Shown here in pieces: positions 16,784-25,693 of a DNA stretch of 64,000 nt. The stretch is from Paenibacillus montaniterrae. GTDB lineage: Bacteria; Bacillota; Bacilli; Paenibacillales; Paenibacillaceae. The stretch spans positions 119,001 through 183,000 of the forward strand of contig NZ_BOSE01000011.1 of assembly GCF_018403185.1 (NCBI RefSeq). Direction: 5' to 3'. How positions within the stretch are numbered: position 1 is the stretch's first letter; each line of letters starts with the position of its first letter. The notes under the pieces are model-generated. The model ran no database searches. It had not been told where the DNA came from and saw nothing but the letters and a program-made list of their open reading frames with translations. A program made the position numbers and the translations under genes.

Positions 16784-17776
16784 ATGGCGATTGAAGTGAT
16801 CAAGCCGGGCATGATGGCTTCGATTCAGGATAGAGGGCGATACGGCTATCAGAAATATGGCGTTAACGTCAACGGTGCAATGGATGAAGGCTCGGCGCGT
16901 GTTGCCAATCTGCTGGTCGGTAATGACGAGGGGGCGGCAGTGCTTGAGCTGACATTGGCAGGAGCAACGCTGTTATTCACAGATGATCATATGATTGCGA
17001 TTTGCGGCGGCAATATGACTCCCTACATGAACAATGCCGCTGTACCTATGTGGCAGCCCGTGCTTGTCAGCAAAGGCTCTACGCTAACATTTGCCCAGTA
17101 CAAAAGCGGTTGCCGCGTCTATGTTGCCATTGCCGGAGGCTTTGAACTGCGCAAGGTGCTCGGCAGCTATAGCACCAACATGCGAGGACAGCTTGGCGGC
17201 TATAACGGGAGAGTGCTGCGCAGTGGAGATGTGCTCCAGTCAAAGAGCTTTGATGTGCATTCTAGCTGCGCCAAGCTATGGAAAAGGCTGAAGGATGAAA
17301 GCGGGCTATCCTTTAATGCTCAGCATTTTGCTGTTGCACTTGAAGAGACTGCAACGATCCGCTACATTCCTGGTCCCGATTACGAGCTGCTCACAGCGGA
17401 TAGCAAGCGGAAATGGAACAGCAGCATCTGGCGCGTCGATGTGCAGTCTGACCGCATGGGTTATCGTCTGCAGGGAGAACAGCTAGAGCTGCACGATAGA
17501 GCCGAGTTGATTTCGGAGGGCACTGTGCAGGGGCTTATTCAACTGCCAGCCAATGGACAGCCAATTGTGCTGCTTTCTGATCGGCAAACAACGGGTGGAT
17601 ATCCGAAAATAGCGATTGTAGCGACCGTCGATATCCCGGTGTTCGGGCAGCTAAAGCCAGGCGATTCCTTGCGCTTTGCAGCTGTCACGCATCAAGATGC
17701 GGAGCGGCTGCTGCTGGAGTACGAACAGGATATGGCGCTATTAAAAACAGCGATGAAGCTCAAGTGCTTGGCTTGA
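16784..17776 (+). CDS. pxpC: 5-oxoprolinase subunit C (KipA / biotin-dependent carboxyltransferase-like family)
   Basis: 330 residues from ATG 16784 (GAGGAGGGTG upstream), 53 bases after pxpB. Signatures are VIKPGMMASIQDRGRYGYQKYGV, GAMDEGSARVANLLVGNDEGAAVLELT and the C-terminal LLSDRQTTGGYPKIA. This is the allophanate hydrolase subunit 2/KipA family. Together with PxpA and PxpB it forms the ATP-dependent 5-oxoprolinase. The 3' end of the gene forms the left arm of a terminator. Confidence 0.92.
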   Translation: MAIEVIKPGMMASIQDRGRYGYQKYGVNVNGAMDEGSARVANLLVGNDEGAAVLELTLAGATLLFTDDHMIAICGGNMTPYMNNAAVPMWQPVLVSKGSTLTFAQYKSGCRVYVAIAGGFELRKVLGSYSTNMRGQLGGYNGRVLRSGDVLQSKSFDVHSSCAKLWKRLKDESGLSFNAQHFAVALEETATIRYIPGPDYELLTADSKRKWNSSIWRVDVQSDRMGYRLQGEQLELHDRAELISEGTVQGLIQLPANGQPIVLLSDRQTTGGYPKIAIVATVDIPVFGQLKPGDSLRFAAVTHQDAERLLLEYEQDMALLKTAMKLKCLA

Positions 17777-17793
17777 GTCTCATCGCTGTTTTT
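17743..17793. terminator. Bidirectional terminator overlapping the pxpC 3' end
   Basis: AAAAACAGCGATGA / TCATCGCTGTTTTT with an inner CTCAAG/CTTGAG pair. It contains the pxpC stop and also lies just after the convergent gene at 17804. Confidence 0.88.
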
Positions 17794-17803
17794 TTCTTCG
17801 TCT

Positions 17804-18868
17804 TTATTTGAAAAATAATAAATGCGTTGGCAGCTTGCGAAGCTGTCCATCTGAAGGCGAGTTAATGATGCTGCCATTAAATATGAGTGAGGCAGAGCCC
17901 CCGCCATCCATATTGTAGGCCGAGACGACACCGAATTGCTGCAGCAGATCCTGCATTTCTGCTAATGTAGCTCCAGCGCTATCGTTCGTGTTATAGCCGT
18001 CCGTTACAAAGAGCAGCAGCTGATCATCCTTGTAGTTGGCAAGCACGACGCGCGGTGCACGGCTCGGCGACGTTTGCCATTTGCTCGGGATCGTTTGCTT
18101 TTTACCGTTTTGAATCAGGATCGGTACGAAGCTTGCACCAAACCGCGGCTTAAGCTTGTCCAATTTTTCCTTGTCTGTAAATTTGCCGCCGATCAATTCA
18201 TTTTGACTGTTGAACCCGGCAAAAAACAAATCATTTTTGCTAGGCTGAAAGCCATTAACATATTCGCTGTCAATGATCGTCGTTCCAAGCGGATAACGCT
18301 TCGAGCCTGAATCGGCAAAGCCGCCAGCATTTACGGCGACAGCTGCGCCATAGGCTTTAGCTGCCTGCAGCGTAGTCATGGCATCGCCAGGCTCATCCCC
18401 GCCAAGCACCATATCAACTGCCGAGCTATCCTTTAATTTAATTTTGACGAGATAGCCTTTAAAATTCTCATAGCTTTTATAATATAGCTGTGCTCTCAGC
18501 TTGCTGCTGTTGATCGTTGAGGATGGTGTTCCGAGCTTGCCGCTAATTTTTTTGTCGTAAATGGCATATGGATATTCTAGCGCCTTTTTAATAACAGGCA
18601 GCAACGAGCTTACCAGCTCGGTTGTTTCATTATAGACGGTGTAGCTGCTTTCGATATTTTCACTCGCTGTTTTTGCCAGCTCAGTACTCGTTGTTAAAGC
18701 AGCAGCGATTTTCTCATGAGCTTGCTCCACCTCAACCAGCTTTGGCGCCTCCACTGGCTCTATCACTGGCGGTTCCTTGTTCACGATAAGCATTACCGCA
18801 ATAAGGATGCCGATAAACGGGGCAATGACAAGCAGCATCAGGCGATTAAGAAACTGAATGCTGTTCAT
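17804..18868 (-). CDS. Phosphodiester glycosidase-domain (NAGPA) membrane protein
   Basis: 354 residues. One N-terminal membrane anchor (LMLLVIAPFIGILIAVMLIV), a coiled-coil-like linker (~40-100), and a C-terminal phosphodiester glycosidase domain (~110-354): VNAGGFADSGSKRYPLGTTI, APRVVLANYKDDQLLLFVTDGYN and YNMDGGGSASLIFNGSIIN are the conserved DG/GG motifs. In this fold the enzyme cleaves N-acetylglucosamine-phosphodiester or related exopolymer links; here it acts outside the cell. The start overlaps the stop of the upstream gene as TGATG, implying translational coupling. Confidence 0.88.
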   Translation of the reverse strand: MNSIQFLNRLMLLVIAPFIGILIAVMLIVNKEPPVIEPVEAPKLVEVEQAHEKIAAALTTSTELAKTASENIESSYTVYNETTELVSSLLPVIKKALEYPYAIYDKKISGKLGTPSSTINSSKLRAQLYYKSYENFKGYLVKIKLKDSSAVDMVLGGDEPGDAMTTLQAAKAYGAAVAVNAGGFADSGSKRYPLGTTIIDSEYVNGFQPSKNDLFFAGFNSQNELIGGKFTDKEKLDKLKPRFGASFVPILIQNGKKQTIPSKWQTSPSRAPRVVLANYKDDQLLLFVTDGYNTNDSAGATLAEMQDLLQQFGVVSAYNMDGGGSASLIFNGSIINSPSDGQLRKLPTHLLFFK

Positions 18869-19317
18869 CACTTAAGCAGCTCCATACTTTTTTGCAGCTT
18901 CTGCAACTGCGATTTAATTTCGTTAATTTGCGAGTACAGCTGATTGCTATCATCGTTTTTGTCGCTGCTGTTGTCCTTGACGAAGGTTAGCAGCTGGTTC
19001 AATTCGTCGATTTGCTCGCCTAAAGCTGCAACTTTTTCCTGATAGCTGCTGTCCAGCTCATTAATTCGTGTTTCGTAGCTGCTGTCCAGCTCCTTAAGCT
19101 TTTGCTCCGTTTCCTGTCTCATTTGGGTAGTAAGCCGTTCTTCCACCTTGTTCATATATGTATAGGCTCCATATAAGCCACCTACGATTAATAATAGCCA
19201 TAGCATAATGAAATTCAGGATGATCAACTTGGTGCGCCGCTTTTTCGTACGCTGCTGGCGCTTTTCTGAAACTGGCTGACTGGACTGGTTGGATAATTCT
19301 ACTTGCATGTCTGACAA
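18868..19317 (-). CDS. Single-pass membrane coiled-coil protein
   Basis: About 149 residues. I chose the TTG at 19317, which has AGAGGTG six bases upstream; the ATG at 19308 is an alternative. A basic cytoplasmic stretch (KRQQRTKKRRTK) precedes one membrane helix (LIILNFIMLWLLLIVGGLYG). The rest is a long coiled coil with a duplicated ELDSSYETRINELDSSYQEK segment, ending in ..LQKLQKSMELLK. It probably pairs with the next gene product, which has a similar anchor. No known family recognised. Confidence 0.75.
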   Translation of the reverse strand: MSDMQVELSNQSSQPVSEKRQQRTKKRRTKLIILNFIMLWLLLIVGGLYGAYTYMNKVEERLTTQMRQETEQKLKELDSSYETRINELDSSYQEKVAALGEQIDELNQLLTFVKDNSSDKNDDSNQLYSQINEIKSQLQKLQKSMELLK

Positions 19318-19411
19318 TGTTTTCACCTCTAGAGTATTAGACGCAAATTTCGCCAAAAAGTTTGTGCTGTTTCGTGATTGTAACATTTTGGTGTTGGATT
19401 GGACTGTCATG

Positions 19412-19417
19412 TATAAT
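19412..19417 (+). promoter_or_regulatory. -10 element of the msrAB promoter
   Basis: TATAAT at 19412 with a weak TTGGTG 18 bases upstream (19388). Confidence 0.45.
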
Positions 19418-19452
19418 AGAAATTGTAGTGAATCGTAAGGGAGGGAATACAA

Positions 19453-20403
19453 TTGACTGAATTAGCAACGTTTGCAGGCGGCTGCTTTTGGTGCATGGTT
19501 ACACCGTTTGATCGTATGGATGGGGTCATTGCGGTAACCTCAGGCTATACAGGAGGACATAAGCCTAATCCGACCTATGAAGAGGTATGCTCGGATACGA
19601 CAGGCCACGTAGAGGCTGTACAAATAGAGTTTGATCCTTCCATCATCAGCTATGAGCAGCTGCTCGATAAATATTGGAAGCAAATTGATCCGACAGATGC
19701 TGGGGGCCAATTTCATGATCGGGGACATTCCTATCGCACCTTCATTTTTTACCATTCCGAGGAGCAGCGGAAGGCGGCTGAGCTATCCAAGCAAAAGCTT
19801 GCGGAAAGCGGCGTCTTCGACAAGCCGATTGTAACCGAAATTGTTCCTGCCGCAACCTTTTACCCGGCTGAGGACTATCACCAGGACTATCATCTGAAAA
19901 ATCCGTTCCGCTATAAAATGTATCGTAAGGGCTCGGGCCGAGATGCGTTCATTAAGCAGCACTGGACGGTCAAAAAGAATGATGCGGAGCTAAAGGCCCG
20001 CTTGACGCCAATGCAGTATGAGGTCACGCAGCGCAATGCGACAGAGCCGCCTTTTCGCAATGAGTTCTGGGATCACAAAGAGGAAGGCATTTACGTCGAT
20101 ATCGTTTCAGGAGAACCGCTGTTCAGCTCAAAGGACAAATTTGATGCGCATTGCGGCTGGCCTAGCTTTACTAAGCCGCTTGAGGATGATCATGTCACCG
20201 AAGAAATGGATACAACTCATGGCATGATTCGGACTGAGGTGCGCTCCAAGTATGGCGATTCGCATTTGGGCCATGTATTTGAGGATGGACCGCAGCCGAC
20301 AGGCTTGCGCTATTGTATTAACTCGGCTGCACTTGAGTTTATTCCAAAGGATAAGCTGGAGGAGCGAGGCTACGGGCAATATTTGAAGCTGTTCGAAAAA
20401 TAA
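19453..20403 (+). CDS. msrAB: Bifunctional peptide methionine sulfoxide reductase MsrA/MsrB
   Basis: 316 residues from TTG 19453 (GGGAGGG seven bases upstream). Residues 1-~160 are MsrA with GCFWC (catalytic C11), YTGGHKPNPTYEEVCSDTTGHVEAV and EDYHQDYH. Residues ~175-316 are MsrB with FDAHCGWPSF, GDSHLGHVF and RYCINSAAL (catalytic C288). The zinc CxxC pairs found in many MsrB are not seen. It repairs both S- and R-methionine sulfoxide in oxidised proteins. Followed by a nitroreductase gene, so possibly an oxidative-stress pair. Confidence 0.95.
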   Translation: MTELATFAGGCFWCMVTPFDRMDGVIAVTSGYTGGHKPNPTYEEVCSDTTGHVEAVQIEFDPSIISYEQLLDKYWKQIDPTDAGGQFHDRGHSYRTFIFYHSEEQRKAAELSKQKLAESGVFDKPIVTEIVPAATFYPAEDYHQDYHLKNPFRYKMYRKGSGRDAFIKQHWTVKKNDAELKARLTPMQYEVTQRNATEPPFRNEFWDHKEEGIYVDIVSGEPLFSSKDKFDAHCGWPSFTKPLEDDHVTEEMDTTHGMIRTEVRSKYGDSHLGHVFEDGPQPTGLRYCINSAALEFIPKDKLEERGYGQYLKLFEK

Positions 20404-20465
20404 ATGACAGCACAGAAGAAACGATTAGTTTGATCAATTCCAAAAAAATGGGAAGAGGAACGAAC

Positions 20466-21053
20466 ATGGCAAATGAATCCGTAACAAGCGCCGAGCAGCT
20501 GCTTGGCGCGCTGCGCGAACGCAGAACGATTGGACGCGTTAAAGGTGAAGAGGTTCCACGCGAGCTGATCGAACAACTGCTGGAGGCGGCTACTTGGGCG
20601 CCGAGTCATCATAACACTCAGCCTTGGAAATTCGTTGTAATGACTGGAGAGGGCCGCCGCTTGCTGGGCGAGGGCTACGCTAATGTTTATAGCGCGACCA
20701 CTGGCGACCAAGACGTAGAAAAGCGTGAAAAGGAAGTTAAAAAGGCGTTTCGTGCTCCAGTCGTCATTGCGGCCATTTGTTCGCCGTCGGATGATCCGCG
20801 CGCAGTGCTGGCAGAGGAAGTAGCGGCCACACATGCTGCTGTGCAAAACGTGCTGCTGGCTGCTCATGCGCTTGGCTTGGGTGCTATTTGGCGCTCTGGC
20901 GCGCCGCTGTATCATGAGGCGATGCATCAGCAGTTCAAGCTGCGGGAAGATGAGCAGCTTGTTGGCTTCATCTATGTTGGCTATCCTGATATTACGCCAA
21001 ATGCGCCAAGTCGCCGCTCGGTGCAAGAGGTGACGGAGTGGGTAGACAAGTAA
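20466..21053 (+). CDS. Nitroreductase-family oxidoreductase (FMN)
   Basis: 195 residues from ATG 20466 (GAGGAA upstream). LRERRTIGRVKGEEVPRELIEQLLEAATWAPSHHNTQPWKFVVMTG is the FMN-binding N-terminus of the nitroreductase family, close to YdjA/TM1586-like small members. NVLLAAHALGLGAIWRSG is the second conserved region. A dimeric flavoprotein using NAD(P)H; substrate unknown. A terminator follows. Confidence 0.9.
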   Translation: MANESVTSAEQLLGALRERRTIGRVKGEEVPRELIEQLLEAATWAPSHHNTQPWKFVVMTGEGRRLLGEGYANVYSATTGDQDVEKREKEVKKAFRAPVVIAAICSPSDDPRAVLAEEVAATHAAVQNVLLAAHALGLGAIWRSGAPLYHEAMHQQFKLREDEQLVGFIYVGYPDITPNAPSRRSVQEVTEWVDK

Positions 21054-21090
21054 AAGCTGATTCAAAGTAATTTCATGATATAAATAGAAG

Positions 21091-21154
21091 GAAACCGTTT
21101 CTCGTTGCATGGAGGTGACAGCCTGCCATCTGTGAGGAGACGGTTTCTTTTTTT
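21091..21154 (+). terminator. Terminator after the nitroreductase gene
   Basis: GAAACCGTTTCTC and GAGACGGTTTC arms, then T7. Confidence 0.8.
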
Positions 21155-21210
21155 AGTATCCCGGTTTAAGCATCCTAGTGAGCGGGTTTTCAGATACGCC
21201 CTGACATCGC

Positions 21211-21549
21211 TTATTCGTTTAGTAAAACAATTTTACTAACGTGGTATGTAGAATTAGATTTTTCGAGTGACAGGGGCGATTTGAAATACAACTTTACATC
21301 GTCGCCGATTTTAAAATCTTCAAACATTAATGGATTTCCTGAGCGGTCTTCATAAAGAGTATCGTCGCTAACGATGACTTTGCACGCAGTACCGATACTA
21401 TTGCCGGATTCCTTTCTTGGATAACATTCAACGATCAGATTTCCTTGCTCGATACTGCTAATAAACGTTTCTAGCTGAGATGTTTTATTGCTGCAGCCCG
21501 CCGCAGCTAGCAACAACATTGCACAAAGCATAAGTAGTTTCAGCTTCAT
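21211..21549 (-). CDS. Small lipoprotein, unknown
   Basis: 112 residues with a lipoprotein signal (LLMLCAMLLLAAAGC, Cys near 19) and GGGAGG upstream. The mature part is short and probably an OB-like beta barrel (SSIEQGNLIVECYPRK, CKVIVSDDTLYED, KIGDDVKLYFK). It resembles DUF3221/YobA-type lipoproteins, but this is a weak call. Transcribed convergent to the nitroreductase. Confidence 0.7.
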   Translation of the reverse strand: MKLKLLMLCAMLLLAAAGCSNKTSQLETFISSIEQGNLIVECYPRKESGNSIGTACKVIVSDDTLYEDRSGNPLMFEDFKIGDDVKLYFKSPLSLEKSNSTYHVSKIVLLNE

Positions 21550-21619
21550 TTAATTACCTCCCCTATCAAGCTCTAAATTAATTGACGTGCTTAATTGGGG
21601 AAATGTTCCAGATGTAAAG

Positions 21620-22903
21620 CTACAGCAGCTTCTTCACTGAGAAGTTCTCGCTCAGCAAATACCAGTTTGTATTGGCTTCAATGCCCAGCTTCCAGTAGCT
21701 AACGCCGCGCAGGCCATGCTGCTTGACGAGGTTGAACTTGGCTTGCAAACTGCGCGCATCCTCAAACCAAACGATATGCTGCTTGCGCTCCTCATCATAG
21801 AAGGTAAAATGCGGCGATTGTGCGGTATTGTCGTATTCAATCGCGGCATTTCGTTCTCTGGCCAGCCTGATCGCCGCTTCTGTGCTCAGCGCTGTGGCAC
21901 GAGACTCCCCTTGCACATAGGGAAGCGTCCAATGGTAGCCGTACAGCGGCATTCCCATCATAATCTTCTGCGCAGGAATTTTCGTCAAGGCGTAGTTAAT
22001 GACCTTGGATACTTCATTTAACGGAGCAACAGCACGCGGCGGTCCGCCAGTCCAGCCCCACTCATAGGTCATCAAAATGACGAAATCAACAATTTCTCCA
22101 TGCGCACGATAATCATGCGCTTCATAGAGCAGGCCTTCCTGATCAGCGCTATATTTTGGAGCAACAGCAGTCGATACAAGCCAGCCAAATTGGTGGAGAT
22201 GACGCGTAATATCACGCAAAAAGGAGTTGTACAGCTCGCGATCCTCCGGCAGCACGTATTCAAAATCGATATTAAGTGCTTTAAAGCCGCGATCCTGCAT
22301 CGTATTCGATACCGTCGTAATTAAATGCGTATACGATTGCTGGTTGTTGAGCACTTCATGAATCAGCTCACTGGAAAAGCCTTCTTCCGAAATATTGGTG
22401 ATTGCCATCATCGGGGCGACGCGATTGGCGAGTGCTGCATCGCGCAGCTGTTGATCATCAAGCTCGACAAGTGTTCCGTCTGTCTGAATTTTGTAGCTGA
22501 ATAAGGTAACATAGGTCAGCTCATCGCTGTGCTGAGTAATTTCCGCGGCGGCCTGTTCGTCCATCCGCTCCATGTAGCCATTGACCTCAATCGTCATCAG
22601 GGTAGGCTGAGGAATAATAATAATTTGCCCTGGACTGATTAAAGCGGGGTTCGTTAATTGGTTGGCAGCAGCGACCTCCTGCAAGCTCAGGCCATACTGG
22701 CGGGCAATTGACCAAAGCGATTCGCCGCGCGCGACCTTGTGGGTTCGATTGCCGGGTGGAGAAGGGATGATCAAGGCTTGCCCTACTACTAAGCTGTCAT
22801 TTTCTGCTATTGCGTTGACATCAATAATATGCTGGAGCGGGACGCCGTATTGCTGTGCAAGATTCCACAGCGAATCATTGCGCTTTACCGTATGAATTTG
22901 CAT
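21620..22903 (-). CDS. LysM-GH18 spore cortex-lytic-type glycosidase (YaaH/SleL-like)
   Basis: 427 residues. Two LysM domains (1-48 and 53-98: HTVKRNDSLWNLAQQYGV, HKVARGESLWSIARQYGL) bind peptidoglycan; no signal peptide, as in spore-coat-delivered YaaH/SleL. Residues ~105-427 form a GH18 barrel with the catalytic motif LNIDFEYV (Glu acid; the Asp two residues before is present) and YEWGWTGGPPRAVAP. Such N-acetylglucosaminidases cut muramic-lactam cortex during germination. It fits with the germinant receptor genes further along. Confidence 0.92.
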   Translation of the reverse strand: MQIHTVKRNDSLWNLAQQYGVPLQHIIDVNAIAENDSLVVGQALIIPSPPGNRTHKVARGESLWSIARQYGLSLQEVAAANQLTNPALISPGQIIIIPQPTLMTIEVNGYMERMDEQAAAEITQHSDELTYVTLFSYKIQTDGTLVELDDQQLRDAALANRVAPMMAITNISEEGFSSELIHEVLNNQQSYTHLITTVSNTMQDRGFKALNIDFEYVLPEDRELYNSFLRDITRHLHQFGWLVSTAVAPKYSADQEGLLYEAHDYRAHGEIVDFVILMTYEWGWTGGPPRAVAPLNEVSKVINYALTKIPAQKIMMGMPLYGYHWTLPYVQGESRATALSTEAAIRLARERNAAIEYDNTAQSPHFTFYDEERKQHIVWFEDARSLQAKFNLVKQHGLRGVSYWKLGIEANTNWYLLSENFSVKKLL

Positions 22904-23130
22904 CGTGCAGCCCTCCTTTAACTTTTCATATTTCTAAACAAAGCCTTTCCTTCAAACGAGCACACGATATGCTAATATATATTCCCGCATATTTGTCCAT
23001 ATTAATGATTTGCATAAAGTTTGCAGTCTTCTGCAATTATTCGTAGTAGACGTGACGTATGATGTCAGTTTTTAAGGTTTAAGCAAGATAAAAGAATGGA
23101 AAATGGCTGTAAATCGAGAAATGAATGTTA
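22904..23130. other. Intergenic region before the pur promoter
   Basis: No gene seen. It contains the upstream region of the LysM-GH18 gene on the minus strand and AT-rich DNA leading to the purE control region. Confidence 0.4.
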
Positions 23131-23206
23131 GAAAAACGAACTATCAGAAATAAAAGATTGTGAATGTTCGTATTTTGTTGACAGTGCCTAATACATTCGA
23201 TAAACT
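23131..23206 (+). promoter_or_regulatory. PurBox-like pair and promoter of the pur operon
   Basis: AAAAACGAACTAT (CGAAC at 23137) and the inverted AATGTTCGTATTTT (GTTCG at 23166), 29 bases apart, match the paired PurBox layout of Bacillus PurR. The promoter is TTGACA (23178), 17-base spacer, TAAACT (23201). Same arrangement as upstream of pbuG. Confidence 0.75.
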
Positions 23207-23237
23207 ATAGTTGTTGTTGAAAACTGCATAGGTTTAT

Positions 23238-23303
23238 CTCGTATATGTTTGAGGGAATGGCTCAAACGTTTCTACCCGGAACCGAAACTTTCTGGACTAC
23301 GAG
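23238..23303 (+). promoter_or_regulatory. Guanine riboswitch aptamer (pur operon leader)
   Basis: P1 CTCGTA/TACGAG, P2 TTTGAG/CTCAAA, the CGTTTCTACC junction and P3 CCGGAACC..TTTCTGG are present. The junction before P1 reads GGACTAC with the C that defines guanine specificity. It differs from the pbuG aptamer in loop L3. Confidence 0.93.
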
Positions 23304-23450
23304 CTTCGTATAAGATTGAAGAAGGATACGCCCGGCAGCAAGCAATTTTATAGGCTGCTTGCTGATCTGAAGGTTGTTCCTGACGTTACTAACTCTTCGA
23401 TCAAGTTATTAGTAGAAACTGGCGAGCTTCGTAACGCGCAAGTTTCATCG

Positions 23451-23496
23451 AAGTCCAGTAGCAAGAAGAGAGATGTATTGCTAGTGGGCTTTTTTA
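23451..23496 (+). terminator. Riboswitch-controlled terminator of the pur leader
   Basis: Arms AAGTCCAGTAGCAA and TTGCTAGTGGGCTT followed by T6. A separate hairpin CAGCAAGC/GCTTGCTG lies at about 23326-23352 between aptamer and terminator. The long leader (about 150 bases between aptamer and terminator) is unusual. Confidence 0.8.
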
Positions 23497-23529
23497 TGTC
23501 TTATTTAAGCCACATCATTAAAATAAAAA

Positions 23530-23735
23530 GTTTAAAAAGGATGGCTTTCAGGACCAAGAAGATGGCACGATACTAGAAAGCGAGGAGCGCTAGCTGCGGC
23601 AAAAAGCTACGTGAGCACCTCCAATGTTTCCGCAGGAAACATACATCGGAAGCATAACCTTTCGCTAGCGTGACATATTCGCCGTCGAATAAGCTTCAAA
23701 GAGAAACATCGTCATCAAAGTCATGCTTTTTAAAC
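23530..23735 (-). repeat. Family A repeat, long form, inverted (A6)
   Basis: 206 bp in reverse orientation. Arms in element sense: GTTTAAAAAGCATGACTTT and, on the other end, the complement of GTTTAAAAAGGATGGCTTT. It carries the inner subtype GAATATGTCACG / CGTGCCATCTTC and the hairpin module. Confidence 0.9.
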
Positions 23736-23754
23736 TACATCATTAAAATAAGAA

Positions 23755-23959
23755 GTTTAAAAAGGATGGCTTTCAGGACCAAGAAGCTTGGACGCTAGTT
23801 AGAAAACGAGGAGCGCAGCGTAGGCAAAAGCTACGTGAGCACCTCCAATGTTTCCGCAGGAAACATACATCGGAAGCATAACCTTTCGCTAGCGTGACAT
23901 ATTCGCCGTCGAATAAGCTACAACGAGAAACATCGTCATCAAAGCCATCATTTTTAAAC
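23755..23959 (-). repeat. Family A repeat, long form, inverted (A7)
   Basis: 205 bp, tandem with A6 (225-base period), ending 12 bases before the purE ribosome site. So two structured repeats sit between the riboswitch terminator and purE in the mRNA leader. Confidence 0.9.
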
Positions 23960-23990
23960 TACATCTAAATAGAAGGTAGGTATTGTGTTT

Positions 23991-24476
23991 ATGTCCGCAC
24001 AAGTAGGCGTAATCATGGGAAGCAAGTCAGATTGGGCAACCATGAAACTGGCATGCGATATTTTGGATGAGCTGGAGATTCCGTATGAGAAAAAGGTTGT
24101 TTCTGCGCATCGCACTCCGGATTTGATGTTTGAATACGCGGAGACAGCGGCAGAGCGAGGAATAAAGGTCATTATTGCGGGTGCAGGTGGTGCTGCTCAT
24201 TTGCCAGGTATGGTTGCAGCTAAAACGACGCTGCCCGTTATTGGCGTGCCTGTAAAATCCTCGAATTTGAATGGTCTTGACTCCTTGCTATCGATTGTGC
24301 AAATGCCTGGCGGAATTCCGGTTGCAACGGTTGCGATCGGCAACGCAGGAGCAACGAATGCAGGCTTGTTGGCCGCTCAAATGCTAGGCGCCTTTGACCC
24401 AGCGGTTCAAGCACGAGTTGAAGCTCGTCGCGAGCGTGTGAAGCAAGAGGTGCTGGAAAGCAGTGATGAGCTATGA
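23991..24476 (+). CDS. purE: N5-carboxyaminoimidazole ribonucleotide mutase
   Basis: 161 residues from ATG 23991, normal for class I PurE. GVIMGSKSDWATMK, VSAHRTPDLM and IAGAGGAAHLPGM are the substrate-binding motifs. It converts N5-CAIR (from PurK) to CAIR. The last bases overlap the purK start by 4 (ATGA). Confidence 0.97.
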   Translation: MSAQVGVIMGSKSDWATMKLACDILDELEIPYEKKVVSAHRTPDLMFEYAETAAERGIKVIIAGAGGAAHLPGMVAAKTTLPVIGVPVKSSNLNGLDSLLSIVQMPGGIPVATVAIGNAGATNAGLLAAQMLGAFDPAVQARVEARRERVKQEVLESSDEL

Positions 24477-25666
24477 GCAGCCGTAATGGTCAAAGCATAA
24501 AAACGATACTACCTGGTGCCACTATTGGCGTACTTGGCGGCGGTCAGCTAGGTCGCATGCTTGCAAATGCAGGCAGCGAGCTCGGCTACCGCTTTGTTAC
24601 GCTTGACTCGACTGAACATGGGCCAATGGGGCAGGTCAGCGAGCAAATCGTTGCTGCATACAGTGATGCTGAAGCGGCTCGTCAACTGGCGCAGCGCTCG
24701 GATGTCATTACGTACGAATTTGAAAATGTAAGTGCGGAAGTGGCGGGCATGCTGATGCAGGAAGCCTATGTGCCGCAGGGCAATCATTTGCTATACACGA
24801 CACAGCATCGCTTGCGTGAAAAGCGGGCGATTGAGGCTGCTGGCGTGCCGGTAGCGCCTTATCGCGAAATTGCCACGCTGGAGGATTTACAGCAGGGAGT
24901 CGAGCAGTTTGGTGTGCCGTGCGTGCTGAAAACGGCAACTGGCGGCTATGACGGTAAAGGGCAATGGGTTATTCGCAGCACGGATGAGCTTGAAGAAGCC
25001 TTCGTCACGCTTTCCAAGGCGAAAACCGAGCTTGTGCTGGAGCAATTTATCCACTTTAAGAAGGAAATTTCGGTTATTGCTGCCCGCAGTCCGCAAGGTG
25101 AAATAAAAGTGTTCCCTGCGGCTGAAAATATTCATGTGAGCAATATTTTGCATTTATCGATTGTTCCGGCTCGAATTTCGCAGGAGCTAAGAGAGCAAGC
25201 TGAGCAGCTGGCAGTGAAAATTGCCCAAGGGCTTGATGCTGTCGGTCTTATTGCTGTTGAGATGTTCGTTGCTGATGGGGATCGACTTTATGTCAATGAG
25301 CTGGCGCCGCGTCCACATAATAGCGGGCATTACACAATGGAGGCTTGCCGCACCTCGCAGTTTGAGCAGCATGTGCGTGCGGTGTGCAATTTGCCGCTTG
25401 GCGATCCGTCGTTAACGACTCCGGTCGTTATGGTTAATGTGCTTGGACAGCATGTCGCGCCTTTGCTTGAGCGTATGGCGGCTGAGGATCCGTTGGCGGC
25501 TGAGCTGGTCGTAGTGCCTAAGGTTCATTTGTACGGCAAGGCAGATGCGGTGCACAACCGCAAAATGGGACATGTTAATGTACTGGCTACCAGCATCGAG
25601 GCTGCCATGCAATGGATTGAAGGCACTGGCATTTGGCAGGATGAATGGAATAGCTGGAATAAATAA
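24473..25666 (+). CDS. purK: N5-carboxyaminoimidazole ribonucleotide synthase
   Basis: 397 residues, ATP-grasp enzyme. IGVLGGGQLGRMLANAGSELGY at the N-terminus, CVLKTATGGYDGKGQWV in the ATP-binding domain and ELAPRPHNSGHYTMEACRTSQFEQHVRAV in the active site. Makes N5-CAIR from AIR, bicarbonate and ATP. Overlaps purE by 4 bases, so translation is probably coupled. Confidence 0.97.
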   Translation: MSSRNGQSIKTILPGATIGVLGGGQLGRMLANAGSELGYRFVTLDSTEHGPMGQVSEQIVAAYSDAEAARQLAQRSDVITYEFENVSAEVAGMLMQEAYVPQGNHLLYTTQHRLREKRAIEAAGVPVAPYREIATLEDLQQGVEQFGVPCVLKTATGGYDGKGQWVIRSTDELEEAFVTLSKAKTELVLEQFIHFKKEISVIAARSPQGEIKVFPAAENIHVSNILHLSIVPARISQELREQAEQLAVKIAQGLDAVGLIAVEMFVADGDRLYVNELAPRPHNSGHYTMEACRTSQFEQHVRAVCNLPLGDPSLTTPVVMVNVLGQHVAPLLERMAAEDPLAAELVVVPKVHLYGKADAVHNRKMGHVNVLATSIEAAMQWIEGTGIWQDEWNSWNK

Positions 25667-25693
25667 AAAAATGAGTTGGAAGGTGTTTCTTGA

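Noticed and set aside
23316..23576. 86-codon frame in the pur leader
   Set aside because: It spans the riboswitch terminator and runs into repeat A6; no ribosome site and no homology pattern.
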